64,000 nucleotides of DNA from Curvibacter cyanobacteriorum (GCF_028649475.1 NZ_JAQSIP010000006.1:62001-126000), one strand, 5' to 3'; shown: positions 55,539 to 62,832, counted from the stretch's first letter. Notes: generated from the sequence alone by a model not told the origin. Program-made: numbers and translations.

Positions 55539-57299
55539 TCAAGCCGCGTGACGCCGCACCCCGCCCAGCCAGGTTTCGCGCACCGGGATGTTCAGGATCT
55601 CCATCGGGGGCACGGTGTAGGGGTTGCGTCCCAGCACCACAAAGTCCGCGCATTTGCCCACCTCGATCGAGCCCACCAGGTCGTCCATGTGGCACTGCCA
55701 CGCGGCATCCAGGGTGACGGCGCGCAGGGCCTGGGTCAGCGTGATGGCTTCGGCCGGGTTGAGCTGTTGGGTGGTGTTGCGGATCTGGCGGGTGACCGCG
55801 TTGTGCACATAGCGCAGCGGTGCAATGGGCTGGCAGTTGTAGTCCGAATGCAAAGAAATGCGCAGGCCCTTGTCCAGGGCGGTCTTGCAGGGGTCAATCA
55901 GGTTGGCGCGGGCAGGGCCAAAGATCTGGTCACGGAACACCGCGCCGTAGTAGTAGACGTGCCCGATCAGAAAGCTGGGCGACACGCCGAGCCGCTTCAT
56001 GGCGTCGAGCTGCTCGGGGTGGCAGACGGTCGAGTGCTCGATGCGGTGGCGCCGGTCGCTTTGCGGGTTGCGCTGCTGCGCGGCCTCATAAGCCTTCAGG
56101 GCCATGTCGATGCCCGCATCGCCGTTGGCATGGATGCCCACCTGCCAGCCCCCGTCGTGCGCGGCTTGCACGGCCGCGTTGAGTTCGGCCTGGCTGTAGT
56201 TGGGGGTGCCGTTCTTCCAGGCGGCCTGGAGGTAGGGCTCGCGCTGGAACCCCGAGCCCCCCTGGTTGGTGCCATCCGCCCAGGCCTTGATGCCGTTGAT
56301 GCGCAGGACTTCGCTGTGGTGGTCAGGCTTGAGGCCGAGCTTTTGCCAGGTGGGCATGGCGGTGGACACCAGGAAAGCCGACATCCGGACCGGCGGGTTG
56401 TTCGCCATGGCCGCCTTCATCACCATCCAATCGCCTTGGGCGTCGAAGCTGCCGATGCCACAGTCGTGCAAGGTGGTGCAGCCTTTGGAGGCCGCCATGT
56501 TGAACAGCCGCCCCACATTGGCCAGGTACTCGGGGCCCGAGATGTGCGGCGCCACGACGGCAAAACGGCCAATGGCCGCCGACTCTTGCACCTCGCCCGT
56601 CAGCTCACCGCGCGCGTCACGCACAAACAAGCCATGGGGCGGGTTGGGGGTGTCTTTGCTGATCTTGGCGGCCTTGAAGGCCGCCGAGTTGACATGGCCA
56701 ATGTGCCCATTGGCCTCAAGGATGAAGACCGGCGTGTCGGGGGCCAGGGCATCCAGCGCCTGAACCGACACGTCCCATTCGCCCGCGGTGATGGTGGGGT
56801 CGTACAGCTGGCCCATCACCCAGTCGCCGGCCCGGGCCTTGGCCAGTGCCGCCACCAGCTTGGCCTTGGCTTCGCCCAGCGAAGCGTTGACAAACGGCCC
56901 CAGGTCCAGCCAGCCATCCAGCATGGCGAAGGCGCAGTGCATGTGCGGGTCCACAAACCCGGGCAGCAAAGCCTGGTCGCCCAGCGCCACCATCTGGGTG
57001 CCGGGGCCTTGCCACGCGTCCAGCGACGCCCGTGAGCCCATGGCCACGATGCGCCCACCGCGCACCGCGACGGCTTCGACCTGTGGCTGTGCTTCGTTCA
57101 CGGTGATGATGCTGCCACCATGGAAAATGGTGTCAGCGGCTGCGTCGGCGGGCGCAGCAGGCGCCGACGGCTGCGCCCCCACCTCACCCGACAACACGGT
57201 GGCAGACGCCAGGGCCGCCCCGGTGCGGAAAAACTGGCGTCGGGTCTGGGCGCCTTCCTTCAAAAAGCTGAAGAGCCCGGGGTTGCAAACCATGCACAT
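55539..57299 (-). CDS. Tat-exported amidohydrolase (YtcJ-like)
   Basis: A 586-residue metal-dependent hydrolase of the amidohydrolase_3 family. The twin-arginine motif TRRQFFRTGAALA begins near residue 19, so it is probably exported folded. HMH in PGFVDPHMHCAF and later His/Asp ligands (IHANGDAG, RIEHSTV, LHSDY) fit a binuclear or mononuclear metal site. Formamidases, hydantoinases and others share this fold; the substrate is unknown. ATG 57299 is supported by AAGGA eight bases upstream. The longer frame to 57692 lacks support. Confidence 0.85.
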   Translation of the reverse strand: MCMVCNPGLFSFLKEGAQTRRQFFRTGAALASATVLSGEVGAQPSAPAAPADAAADTIFHGGSIITVNEAQPQVEAVAVRGGRIVAMGSRASLDAWQGPGTQMVALGDQALLPGFVDPHMHCAFAMLDGWLDLGPFVNASLGEAKAKLVAALAKARAGDWVMGQLYDPTITAGEWDVSVQALDALAPDTPVFILEANGHIGHVNSAAFKAAKISKDTPNPPHGLFVRDARGELTGEVQESAAIGRFAVVAPHISGPEYLANVGRLFNMAASKGCTTLHDCGIGSFDAQGDWMVMKAAMANNPPVRMSAFLVSTAMPTWQKLGLKPDHHSEVLRINGIKAWADGTNQGGSGFQREPYLQAAWKNGTPNYSQAELNAAVQAAHDGGWQVGIHANGDAGIDMALKAYEAAQQRNPQSDRRHRIEHSTVCHPEQLDAMKRLGVSPSFLIGHVYYYGAVFRDQIFGPARANLIDPCKTALDKGLRISLHSDYNCQPIAPLRYVHNAVTRQIRNTTQQLNPAEAITLTQALRAVTLDAAWQCHMDDLVGSIEVGKCADFVVLGRNPYTVPPMEILNIPVRETWLGGVRRHAA

Positions 57300-57595
57300 G
57301 AGCGTCGTCCTTTGGGTGCGGTTGATCGAAGCAGGTCCAAGCGATGACCATGCTGGCCGGTGCCAACCGGATCGCAGCGCGTGTTGACCGTCTGTGAACC
57401 CGGGCCGGCTCGGGGCTGGCCACGGTGGGCGGGCCAGCCGCCTCTGAACTGCATTCTGAGGGCGTCGCAGGCCCCGCCCCCACCGCGCTCCGGTGCCTGG
57501 GGCTGGGCGGTGGGTTTGGCTTGGCTTGATGGCCCGGGCGGCCTTTGGGCCGGGTCCGGGTACCGATGGGTTGCGCCCTCGGCCGCCGGACTGGG

Positions 57596-57634
57596 CCGCT
57601 TCACCAGACCGCTTCACCGGGCCGCTTGACTGGG
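57596..57634. repeat. 13-bp tandem repeat, three units
   Basis: Units start CCGCTT at 57596, 57609 and 57622 and differ at a few positions (CACCAGA, CACCGGG, GACTGGG). Confidence 0.6.
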
Positions 57635-57780
57635 CAGGTTGGCTCGGTCCTTGGACTGGGCGGGTCCGCCGCCTGCGCGGAGCGGCGCCCAAGCCCCGCG
57701 CGCCACGGTGAGGGCACGGTGCCGGGCGACCGCCAGTGGCCCCTCAACCCTCCAGGATGGGCTCCGCCTCCTCAAGCGCC

Positions 57781-57800
57781 CTTACGCCCCCTTACGCCCC
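57781..57800. repeat. 10-bp direct tandem duplication
   Basis: CTTACGCCCC occurs twice in a row. Confidence 0.6.
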
Positions 57801-57944
57801 CCGTGGGCCAGTGCTGACGCTGCAGGTCCGACAGCCGCCAGCGCGCGCCCAGCCCCGTTGACAGGCCACGGGCCAAGCGCAGGCGGTCGCCCGCGCCGCC
57901 TGGCACGCCGTCAGCGCCCCATACCCCCACGGGACACTAGGGTA

Positions 57945-57974
57945 TGAATCCAACCCTGTCGGTGCCTGCGTACC
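57945..57974 (+). promoter_or_regulatory. Candidate ECF promoter of the ferritin-like gene
   Basis: TGAATCCA at 57945-57952 and CGTACC at 57969-57974 are 16 bases apart. The same TGAATCCA plus CGTATCC pair precedes the DUF3034 gene at 60710. The -35-like element is 89 bases before the ATG here and 87 bases there. Assignment to the sigma factor encoded at 59115 is inference. Confidence 0.45.
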
Positions 57975-58033
57975 TGGTTCAGAGGTCGTCGAGTCACGAC
58001 GCCTCCAACCACCCAACACAGCGAGACATCACC

Positions 58034-58609
58034 ATGAACCTGATCCACAAGACCCCTGCACGCCGCCAATTCCTGGGCACCGGCGCCACCCTTTCGGCAG
58101 TGGCCGTGGCCCTGCTCGGCGGTCGCGAAGCCCTGGCCCAGGGGGCCATGGGCGACACCGGCAAGGACGTGCAGATCCTCAATGTGGCGCTGGGCCTGGA
58201 GCACGAGGCCATCAATGCCTACCAACTGGGCGCGGGCAGTGGTCTGTTGCAGAAGCCCGTGCTCGATGTGGCCGTGCAGTTCCAGGGCCACCACAAGGCC
58301 CACCGCGACGCGCTGGTGGCCACCATTCAAAAGCTGGGCGGCCTTCCCGTGGCAGAGAAAAAGCTCAATGAGTACGCCATGGCCCTGAAGGCCGACACGC
58401 TGAAGAACCAAGCCGATGTGCTGGAGTTGGCGGCGCGTCTTGAATTGGGGGCAACCAACGCCTACCTCGGCGTCCTGCCTTCGCTGAGCAACCGCGAACT
58501 CGCCAAGGTGGCCGCACGGCTGGCGGCGGACGAAACCCTGCACTACACGGTCTTGATCTCGGCACTGGGCAAGCCACTGCCCGCCCAGGCGCTGAGCTTC
58601 GGCGCTTGA
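58034..58609 (+). CDS. Tat-exported ferritin-like domain protein
   Basis: A 191-residue protein. The twin-arginine signal ARRQFLGTGATLSAVAVALL (residues 9-28) is followed by a four-helix ferritin-like domain of the Ferritin_2/DUF4439 type. Candidate diiron ligands are Glu56/Glu58 (LEHEAIN), His86/87/90 (GHHKAH), Glu137 (RLELGATNAY), Glu167 and His170 (DETLH). Folded export fits a metal- or cofactor-loaded protein. It is the first gene of the sigma-factor cluster, four bases before the cytochrome gene. ATG 58034 is chosen over one at 57944 because it places the Tat motif correctly. Confidence 0.82.
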   Translation: MNLIHKTPARRQFLGTGATLSAVAVALLGGREALAQGAMGDTGKDVQILNVALGLEHEAINAYQLGAGSGLLQKPVLDVAVQFQGHHKAHRDALVATIQKLGGLPVAEKKLNEYAMALKADTLKNQADVLELAARLELGATNAYLGVLPSLSNRELAKVAARLAADETLHYTVLISALGKPLPAQALSFGA

Positions 58610-58613
58610 GGAC

Positions 58614-59096
58614 ATGCGACCCAAGGGTTTTCTTCAGGGGCCCGCCAGGGCCTTTCGCCCGGCTGGCCTCTGTGTGCTGGCCGGGCTTTTTTGGCTGGCC
58701 GGTGCCTCAGAGCCAGGGCGGCTGGCGCACGCCCAAAACGGGCCCCGTGCCAGCGAGAGCCCCTCCGGGGCGCGCGATTCGGCCCCTCGGTGGCAGTCGG
58801 CCGCCGCGCAACGGGGACAGGCCCTCTACGCGGAGCGCTGCGCGGCCTGCCACGCGGTGGACTCGAATGACGCCGGTCCCAAGCACCGTGGCGTGTTGGG
58901 CCGACGGGCAGGCACCGTGCCTGATTTTGAGTATTCACCGGCGATGCGCCGGAGTCAGCTGGTGTGGACCCGGTCCCAATTGGATGCTTGGCTGCGCGAC
59001 CCGGAGGCCCTGGTGCCGGGACAGGCCATGGATGTGAGCGTGCCTGACGCGCGGGCCCGGCATGACCTGATCGCGTACTTGGCGACCCTTCGGTAA
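58614..59096 (+). CDS. Exported cytochrome c, copy 1
   Basis: A 160-residue monohaem class I cytochrome c with a signal peptide or anchor (residues 15-40). The haem motif is CAACH at residues 76-80; Met139 (GQAMDV) is the likely sixth ligand, and GPKHRGVLGR is typical of cytochrome c2/c550-like proteins. It lies between the ferritin-like and sigma-factor genes and is clearly paralogous to the cytochrome at 62184. Confidence 0.88.
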   Translation: MRPKGFLQGPARAFRPAGLCVLAGLFWLAGASEPGRLAHAQNGPRASESPSGARDSAPRWQSAAAQRGQALYAERCAACHAVDSNDAGPKHRGVLGRRAGTVPDFEYSPAMRRSQLVWTRSQLDAWLRDPEALVPGQAMDVSVPDARARHDLIAYLATLR

Positions 59097-59102
59097 GATG
59101 CC

Positions 59103-59108
59103 AAGGAG
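59103..59108 (+). promoter_or_regulatory. Shine-Dalgarno deciding a TTG start for the sigma factor
   Basis: AAGGAG six bases before TTG 59115; the in-frame ATG at 59157 has only a C-rich upstream sequence. Confidence 0.6.
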
Positions 59109-59114
59109 CCCCGG

Positions 59115-59741
59115 TTGACCGACCGGTTTCCGAGTGCCTTTGGCCCCCCCCAAGACATGACCCTCTCCGATGAAAAACAACAAGGCGTGTTGGTCGATTT
59201 GCTCGGCCGGGTGGCCCAGGGCGACGAATCCGCGCTCAAGCGGCTCTACGACCTGACCTCTGGCCGGCTCTATGGCCTGGCGCTGCGCATTGTCCGCACC
59301 GGCGAACTGGCCGAGGACGTGTTGCAGGAGAGCTTCCTGCGCATCTGGCGCTCGGCCGCCGATTACGAGGCGACGCTGAGTCCACCATTGGCCTGGATGG
59401 GGCTGATTGTCCGCAGCCGCGCGCTGGACTTGCTGCGCCGCCGGGTCAGCGAGCGCCTGCACGTGACCGACACGCTCGACGAAGCCGCCGAGGAAACGCT
59501 GGAAGGCGACGCGCTCGATCCGGCCCAGTGCGCCGATGCCAGCCAACAGGCCCGGGTGCTGCACCAGTGCCTGGCCCAACTCAAGGGCCCGCACCGGGAA
59601 GTCCTGAGCCTGGCTTACCTGCGTGAGCTCAGCCACAGTGACCTGTCTGAGCAGCTGAAGCTGCCACTGGGCACCGTCAAGAGTTGGATTCGCCGGGGGT
59701 TGGAGCAACTCCGCTTGTGCATGGGCGCTGGCCAAAAATGA
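59115..59741 (+). CDS. ECF-type RNA polymerase sigma factor
   Basis: A 208-residue sigma-70 family ECF factor with region 2 (ESALKRLYDLTSGRLYGLALRIV, DVLQESFLRIWRSA) and region 4 (LAQLKGPHREVLSLAYLRELSHSDLSEQLKLPLGTVKSWIRRGLEQL), and no other domain. The likely start is TTG 59115 with a good Shine-Dalgarno; ATG 59157 would shorten it by 14 residues. It is paired with the anti-sigma gene 42 bases downstream; the SigK/RskA type is the best match. It probably drives its own cluster. Confidence 0.88.
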   Translation: MTDRFPSAFGPPQDMTLSDEKQQGVLVDLLGRVAQGDESALKRLYDLTSGRLYGLALRIVRTGELAEDVLQESFLRIWRSAADYEATLSPPLAWMGLIVRSRALDLLRRRVSERLHVTDTLDEAAEETLEGDALDPAQCADASQQARVLHQCLAQLKGPHREVLSLAYLRELSHSDLSEQLKLPLGTVKSWIRRGLEQLRLCMGAGQK

Positions 59742-59783
59742 GGGCTGCAGCGCGTCTTTTGATGATCACTGAAGAGGTCTGGC

Positions 59784-60590
59784 GTGAATATCGGACATGA
59801 CAAAATCCTGTTGCAGCGCCTGGCCGCGGACTACGGGCTGGGCACCATGCGGGGCGGGGCGCGGCGTCGATTCGAGGCCCTGGCCCGGCAACAAAGCGCG
59901 GTGCGCAGCGCCATTCACGAATGGCAGGGGCGCTTGGCCGGCCTGACGGAGCTGCAGCCGGCGGTGGCGCCCCCCGATCTGGTCTGGCAGCGCATTGAGC
60001 TGGCGCTGCGGCTGGAGCGCGAGGCCGCCCAGCTCGAACGGACCCGCCGACAACTCAACACCGCCCCCCCGCGCAACGCGGCGGCTCTGCCCTGGTGGCG
60101 CCAGCTGTTCGTCTGGCAGGGGGTCAGCGCCGCGGCCCTGTCGCTGGCCTTGATCACCTGGTGGCAACCTTGGTCAACGGCCACGGACAGCGCTTTGCAA
60201 GCCCAATCCCAGGCCCCACGGGCTTCACAGGCCCTGGCGCTGTTGCTGGACGCCGATCAGCGACCGGCGTGGCTGGCGTTGGTGGAGGAACCCCAAGCCG
60301 GTGCGCCCTCGAACACCCCGCTGCAACTTCGGCTGCAGGACTTGAGCGGTCAAGCCGTCCCCGCTGGGCGTTCGCTTCAGCTCTGGGCGGTCCCCGCGCA
60401 GGGGACGCCACGCTCACTCGGCGTGTTGGTGCCAGGCCCCGCGGGCGTGGTGCTGACGGCCAGAGGCGAGCAGGTCCGGGGGGCGGTGGTGCTGGCCCTG
60501 AGCCTGGAAGTGGAAGGGGGCGTGCCGGAGTCGGGGGGCCCCCAAGGCCCGATCTTGTTCAAGGGCGCCATCTCGAACCAGGTGCTTTGA
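59784..60590 (+). CDS. RskA-like anti-sigma factor
   Basis: A 268-residue single-pass protein. The N-terminal cytoplasmic domain (residues 1-105) has a long helix rich in Arg/Glu and no HxxxCxxC zinc motif; a membrane helix lies at about 107-127; the periplasmic C-terminal domain (about 135-268, with LQLWAVP and GVVLTA-type strands) resembles RskA. It presumably holds the sigma factor until an envelope signal triggers proteolysis. The start is GTG 59784 with GAGG seven bases upstream. Confidence 0.85.
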   Translation: MNIGHDKILLQRLAADYGLGTMRGGARRRFEALARQQSAVRSAIHEWQGRLAGLTELQPAVAPPDLVWQRIELALRLEREAAQLERTRRQLNTAPPRNAAALPWWRQLFVWQGVSAAALSLALITWWQPWSTATDSALQAQSQAPRASQALALLLDADQRPAWLALVEEPQAGAPSNTPLQLRLQDLSGQAVPAGRSLQLWAVPAQGTPRSLGVLVPGPAGVVLTARGEQVRGAVVLALSLEVEGGVPESGGPQGPILFKGAISNQVL

Positions 60591-60622
60591 AGCCCTCTTT
60601 TTTGCTTTTTTTGCGCGCGGCT

Positions 60623-60652
60623 TGAATCCAGTTCACCGTGCGGTCCGTATCC
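60623..60652 (+). promoter_or_regulatory. Candidate ECF promoter of DUF3034 copy B
   Basis: TGAATCCA at 60623-60630 and CGTATCC at 60646-60652 are 15 bases apart, matching the element before the ferritin-like gene. The predicted transcript start falls just before a stem-loop in the leader. Confidence 0.45.
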
Positions 60653-60662
60653 GTGGAGCAAG

Positions 60663-60681
60663 GACGCCTGAGGCAGGCGTC
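60663..60681 (+). other. Perfect stem-loop in the DUF3034 copy B leader
   Basis: GACGCCTG and CAGGCGTC are perfect inverse arms around AGG, 28 bases before the ATG and just upstream of GGAG (60697-60700). It could stabilise the mRNA or influence initiation. Confidence 0.6.
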
Positions 60682-60709
60682 ATGTTCAACCCCCATGGAG
60701 ACCGCAACG

Positions 60710-61651
60710 ATGACCAAACACCCGCCCTTGATCTACAGCCTGACCCTGCTGGCCGCCGGGGCGCTGGCGACCGGACCCACCTGGGCCGACACCGGCAAAC
60801 TCTTGCTGACGGGCGGGGTGAGCTCGGTCGAGGGCGCCGCCGGCGGCGGGATCACGCCTTGGGCCGTGATCGGCAGCAATGCCACCGCCGACGAGGTCGG
60901 CGCCAGCGTGAGCGTCAGCCGCCTGAACACCCGGGACTATGGCTTGACCAGCTACAGCGCCGCTTTCGGCTTCGGTGAGCGGTTGGAGCTGTCGCTTGGC
61001 GAGCAAGACTTCAACGCATCGCCCGCGGTGGCGCTGAATGGTCTCGGCTTCAACGTCGCCAACGGGCAGCACATCAAGATGACGATCGTGGGCGCCAAGG
61101 TCAGGGTGGCCGGCGACGCGGTGCTCGACAGCGACTCGCTGATGCCGCAAATCGCCATCGGCCTGCAACACAAAAGCACCAACGCCGGCACCCTTCGCCC
61201 GGTGCTCGACTTCTTGAACGCCAAGACCAGCGGCACGGACCTGTACGCCTCCGCGACCAAGCTGTTGCTGGCCCAAGGCCTTCTGTTGAATGCGACCCTG
61301 CGCTACACCAATGCCAACCAAGGTGGTTTGCTGGGCTTTGGTTCGGCCGCGCCCGGTCGCAACAGCCGAAGCCTGCAACCGGAGTTCTCGGTCGCCTACC
61401 TGCTGAGCAAGAACGTCGCCATCGGGGCCGAGTACCGCTTCATGCCCAACAACCTGGAGGCCCTGGGGCGGGCGGCGGGGCTGGGGAACGCCCTGCGGCA
61501 AGACCACTGGAAAGACCTGTTCATCGCCTGGGCGCCCAACAAGAACGTCTCGATCACGGCCGCGTACGTCGATTTGGGGCGGGTGGTGCCGGGGGTGACG
61601 GGCAACCGCCGCCAAAGCGGCCTGTTCCTGTCGACCCAATGGGCCTTCTGA
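60710..61651 (+). CDS. DUF3034 outer-membrane-like protein, copy B
   Basis: A 313-residue exported protein with a signal peptide (residues 1-26, WADTGK junction). It matches copy A along the whole length, with identical stretches such as DTGKLLLTGGVSSVEG, TNANQGGLLGFGSAAPG and GAEYRFMPNNLEALG. Alternating hydrophobicity and an aromatic C-terminus (TQWAF) suggest an outer-membrane beta-barrel. The ATG at 60710 has GGAG nine bases upstream. It is followed by an exported globin, as in copy A. Confidence 0.87.
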   Translation: MTKHPPLIYSLTLLAAGALATGPTWADTGKLLLTGGVSSVEGAAGGGITPWAVIGSNATADEVGASVSVSRLNTRDYGLTSYSAAFGFGERLELSLGEQDFNASPAVALNGLGFNVANGQHIKMTIVGAKVRVAGDAVLDSDSLMPQIAIGLQHKSTNAGTLRPVLDFLNAKTSGTDLYASATKLLLAQGLLLNATLRYTNANQGGLLGFGSAAPGRNSRSLQPEFSVAYLLSKNVAIGAEYRFMPNNLEALGRAAGLGNALRQDHWKDLFIAWAPNKNVSITAAYVDLGRVVPGVTGNRRQSGLFLSTQWAF

Positions 61652-61719
61652 CTCGGCACCTTGAGCGGGTCTTGCCGACCGCTCAGGGGCTCCCTCCACA
61701 CCACCTCAGTTTGAACACC

Positions 61720-62187
61720 ATGAAAACCCACCTCATCACGGCCGTTGCCGCCCTTCTTTGGTCTGTCTCCGGGGCCACCCTGGCCCAGGCGATGACCGCC
61801 AACCCCGCCCCTTCCAGCCAGCCTGCCGATGCCAGCGCGCTCTACCAAGCCTTGGGTGAGAAATCGGGGATCACCCAGTTGATGGATGATTTCGTCAACC
61901 GCCTGGTGGCGGACCCGCGCATCGCTGACAGCTTCAAGAACGCCAACCTCGAGAATTTGAAGCGCCAGTTGACCGAACAGATCTGCCAAGTGGCCGGCGG
62001 CCCTTGCCAGTACCGGGGCGCTGACATGGCCAGCGCCCATGCCGACATGGACATCCGCAAAAGCCACTTCAACGCACTGGTCGAAGACCTGCAACGGGCT
62101 ATGGACGCGCGCTCGATTCCGTTCTCGGCCCAGAACCAGTTGCTGGCCCGTCTGGCCCCGATGCACCGCGACATCATTTCCAAATGA
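61720..62187 (+). CDS. Exported group I truncated haemoglobin, copy B
   Basis: A 155-residue globin with a Sec signal peptide (residues 1-24, LAQA). Core features are Phe72 at CD1, GGPC, and His107 (SAHADMDI) as probable proximal ligand; Cys89 and Cys96 can form a disulfide. The B10 position is Val59, so the Tyr that hydrogen-bonds bound ligand in classical HbN is absent. Its stop overlaps the start of the cytochrome gene by four bases, so the two are coupled and may exchange electrons. Confidence 0.86.
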   Translation: MKTHLITAVAALLWSVSGATLAQAMTANPAPSSQPADASALYQALGEKSGITQLMDDFVNRLVADPRIADSFKNANLENLKRQLTEQICQVAGGPCQYRGADMASAHADMDIRKSHFNALVEDLQRAMDARSIPFSAQNQLLARLAPMHRDIISK

Positions 62188-62603
62188 AACGCCGCCAGTC
62201 GCCGTCGGTGCGCCGAGGTGCCCCGCTCGCCGCCACGATCCTCGCGCTGCTGGCGGGGTGGGGCCCCAGCCTGGCGGAGCCACCGCCCAGCCCGGCGCTG
62301 TCACGGGGACGCGCCCTGTACGAATCACGGTGTGGCGGCTGCCATTCGTTGGACGCCCACCGGGTCGGCCCCCTACACCGTGGTCTGATGGGGCGGCAAG
62401 CAGGTCGGGTTCCCCACTTTGACTACTCGGCCGCGCTCCGAGCCAGTGCGGTGATGTGGTCCGCCAGCACCCTGGAGACATGGTTGAGGGACCCGGAGGC
62501 GTTGATTCCGGGCCAACAAATGAACTACAGCGTCGGGTCCGCCGAGGATCGGCGGCTCATCATCCAGTACCTCGGCGCGGCCACACACGACTCGCCCCCG
62601 TGA
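62184..62603 (+). CDS. Exported cytochrome c, copy 2
   Basis: A 139-residue monohaem cytochrome c with a signal peptide (residues 1-31). The haem motif is CGGCH at residues 50-54; Met113 (GQQMNYSV) is the probable sixth ligand, and VGPLHRGLMGRQAGRVP parallels the copy at 58614. Translational overlap with the globin suggests a functional pair. It is the last gene of the cluster, 176 bases before the CIRCE element. Confidence 0.87.
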   Translation: MKRRQSPSVRRGAPLAATILALLAGWGPSLAEPPPSPALSRGRALYESRCGGCHSLDAHRVGPLHRGLMGRQAGRVPHFDYSAALRASAVMWSASTLETWLRDPEALIPGQQMNYSVGSAEDRRLIIQYLGAATHDSPP

Positions 62604-62778
62604 GCCCCCATGTGCCCACATGTGCCCCCCTGGCCGCCTGACCCGTCGCCTGACCGGGCAGCGGGACGATAGCCCCGAGGTCAAAGCCAGCCGAAACGCC
62701 GGACCGCCGGGCTGTCGAGCGGTCCACGGGCGCCCCACCCCAACAACCTCAAGCCGCAAATGGTCGGGAACTTTGCCT

Positions 62779-62805
62779 TTAGCACTCACTCATAGAGAGT
62801 GCTAA
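62779..62805. promoter_or_regulatory. CIRCE element (HrcA operator) overlapping the rpoH promoter
   Basis: TTAGCACTC (62779-62787), a nine-base spacer and GAGTGCTAA (62797-62805) match the CIRCE consensus without mismatch. TTAGCA and TAATAT (62803-62808) lie 18 bases apart as candidate -35 and -10, so HrcA would occlude polymerase. Confidence 0.93.
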
Positions 62806-62818
62806 TATCGCCTCATGG

Positions 62819-62824
62819 AAAGGA
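62819..62824 (+). promoter_or_regulatory. Shine-Dalgarno deciding the rpoH start
   Basis: AAAGGA eight bases before ATG 62833. The upstream ATG at 62815 lies at about the predicted transcript start and has no leader. Confidence 0.7.
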
Positions 62825-62832
62825 TTTCTGGT

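Larger units (their letters stand above)
57300..58033. other. Long non-coding gap between amidohydrolase and ferritin-like gene
   Basis: This 734-base divergent gap has open frames but none with a recognisable product or ribosome-binding site. It contains a 13-bp tandem repeat (57596-57634), a 10-bp tandem duplication (57781-57800) and, at its right end, the promoter-like element of the ferritin-like gene. I see nothing else in it. Confidence 0.6.

Noticed and set aside
57303-57947. Open frames in the amidohydrolase/ferritin gap
   Set aside because: They lack ribosome-binding sites and protein-like composition, and several overlap in different frames.
60591-60622. T-rich stretch after the anti-sigma gene as a terminator
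   Set aside because: There are T-runs but no hairpin immediately before them.
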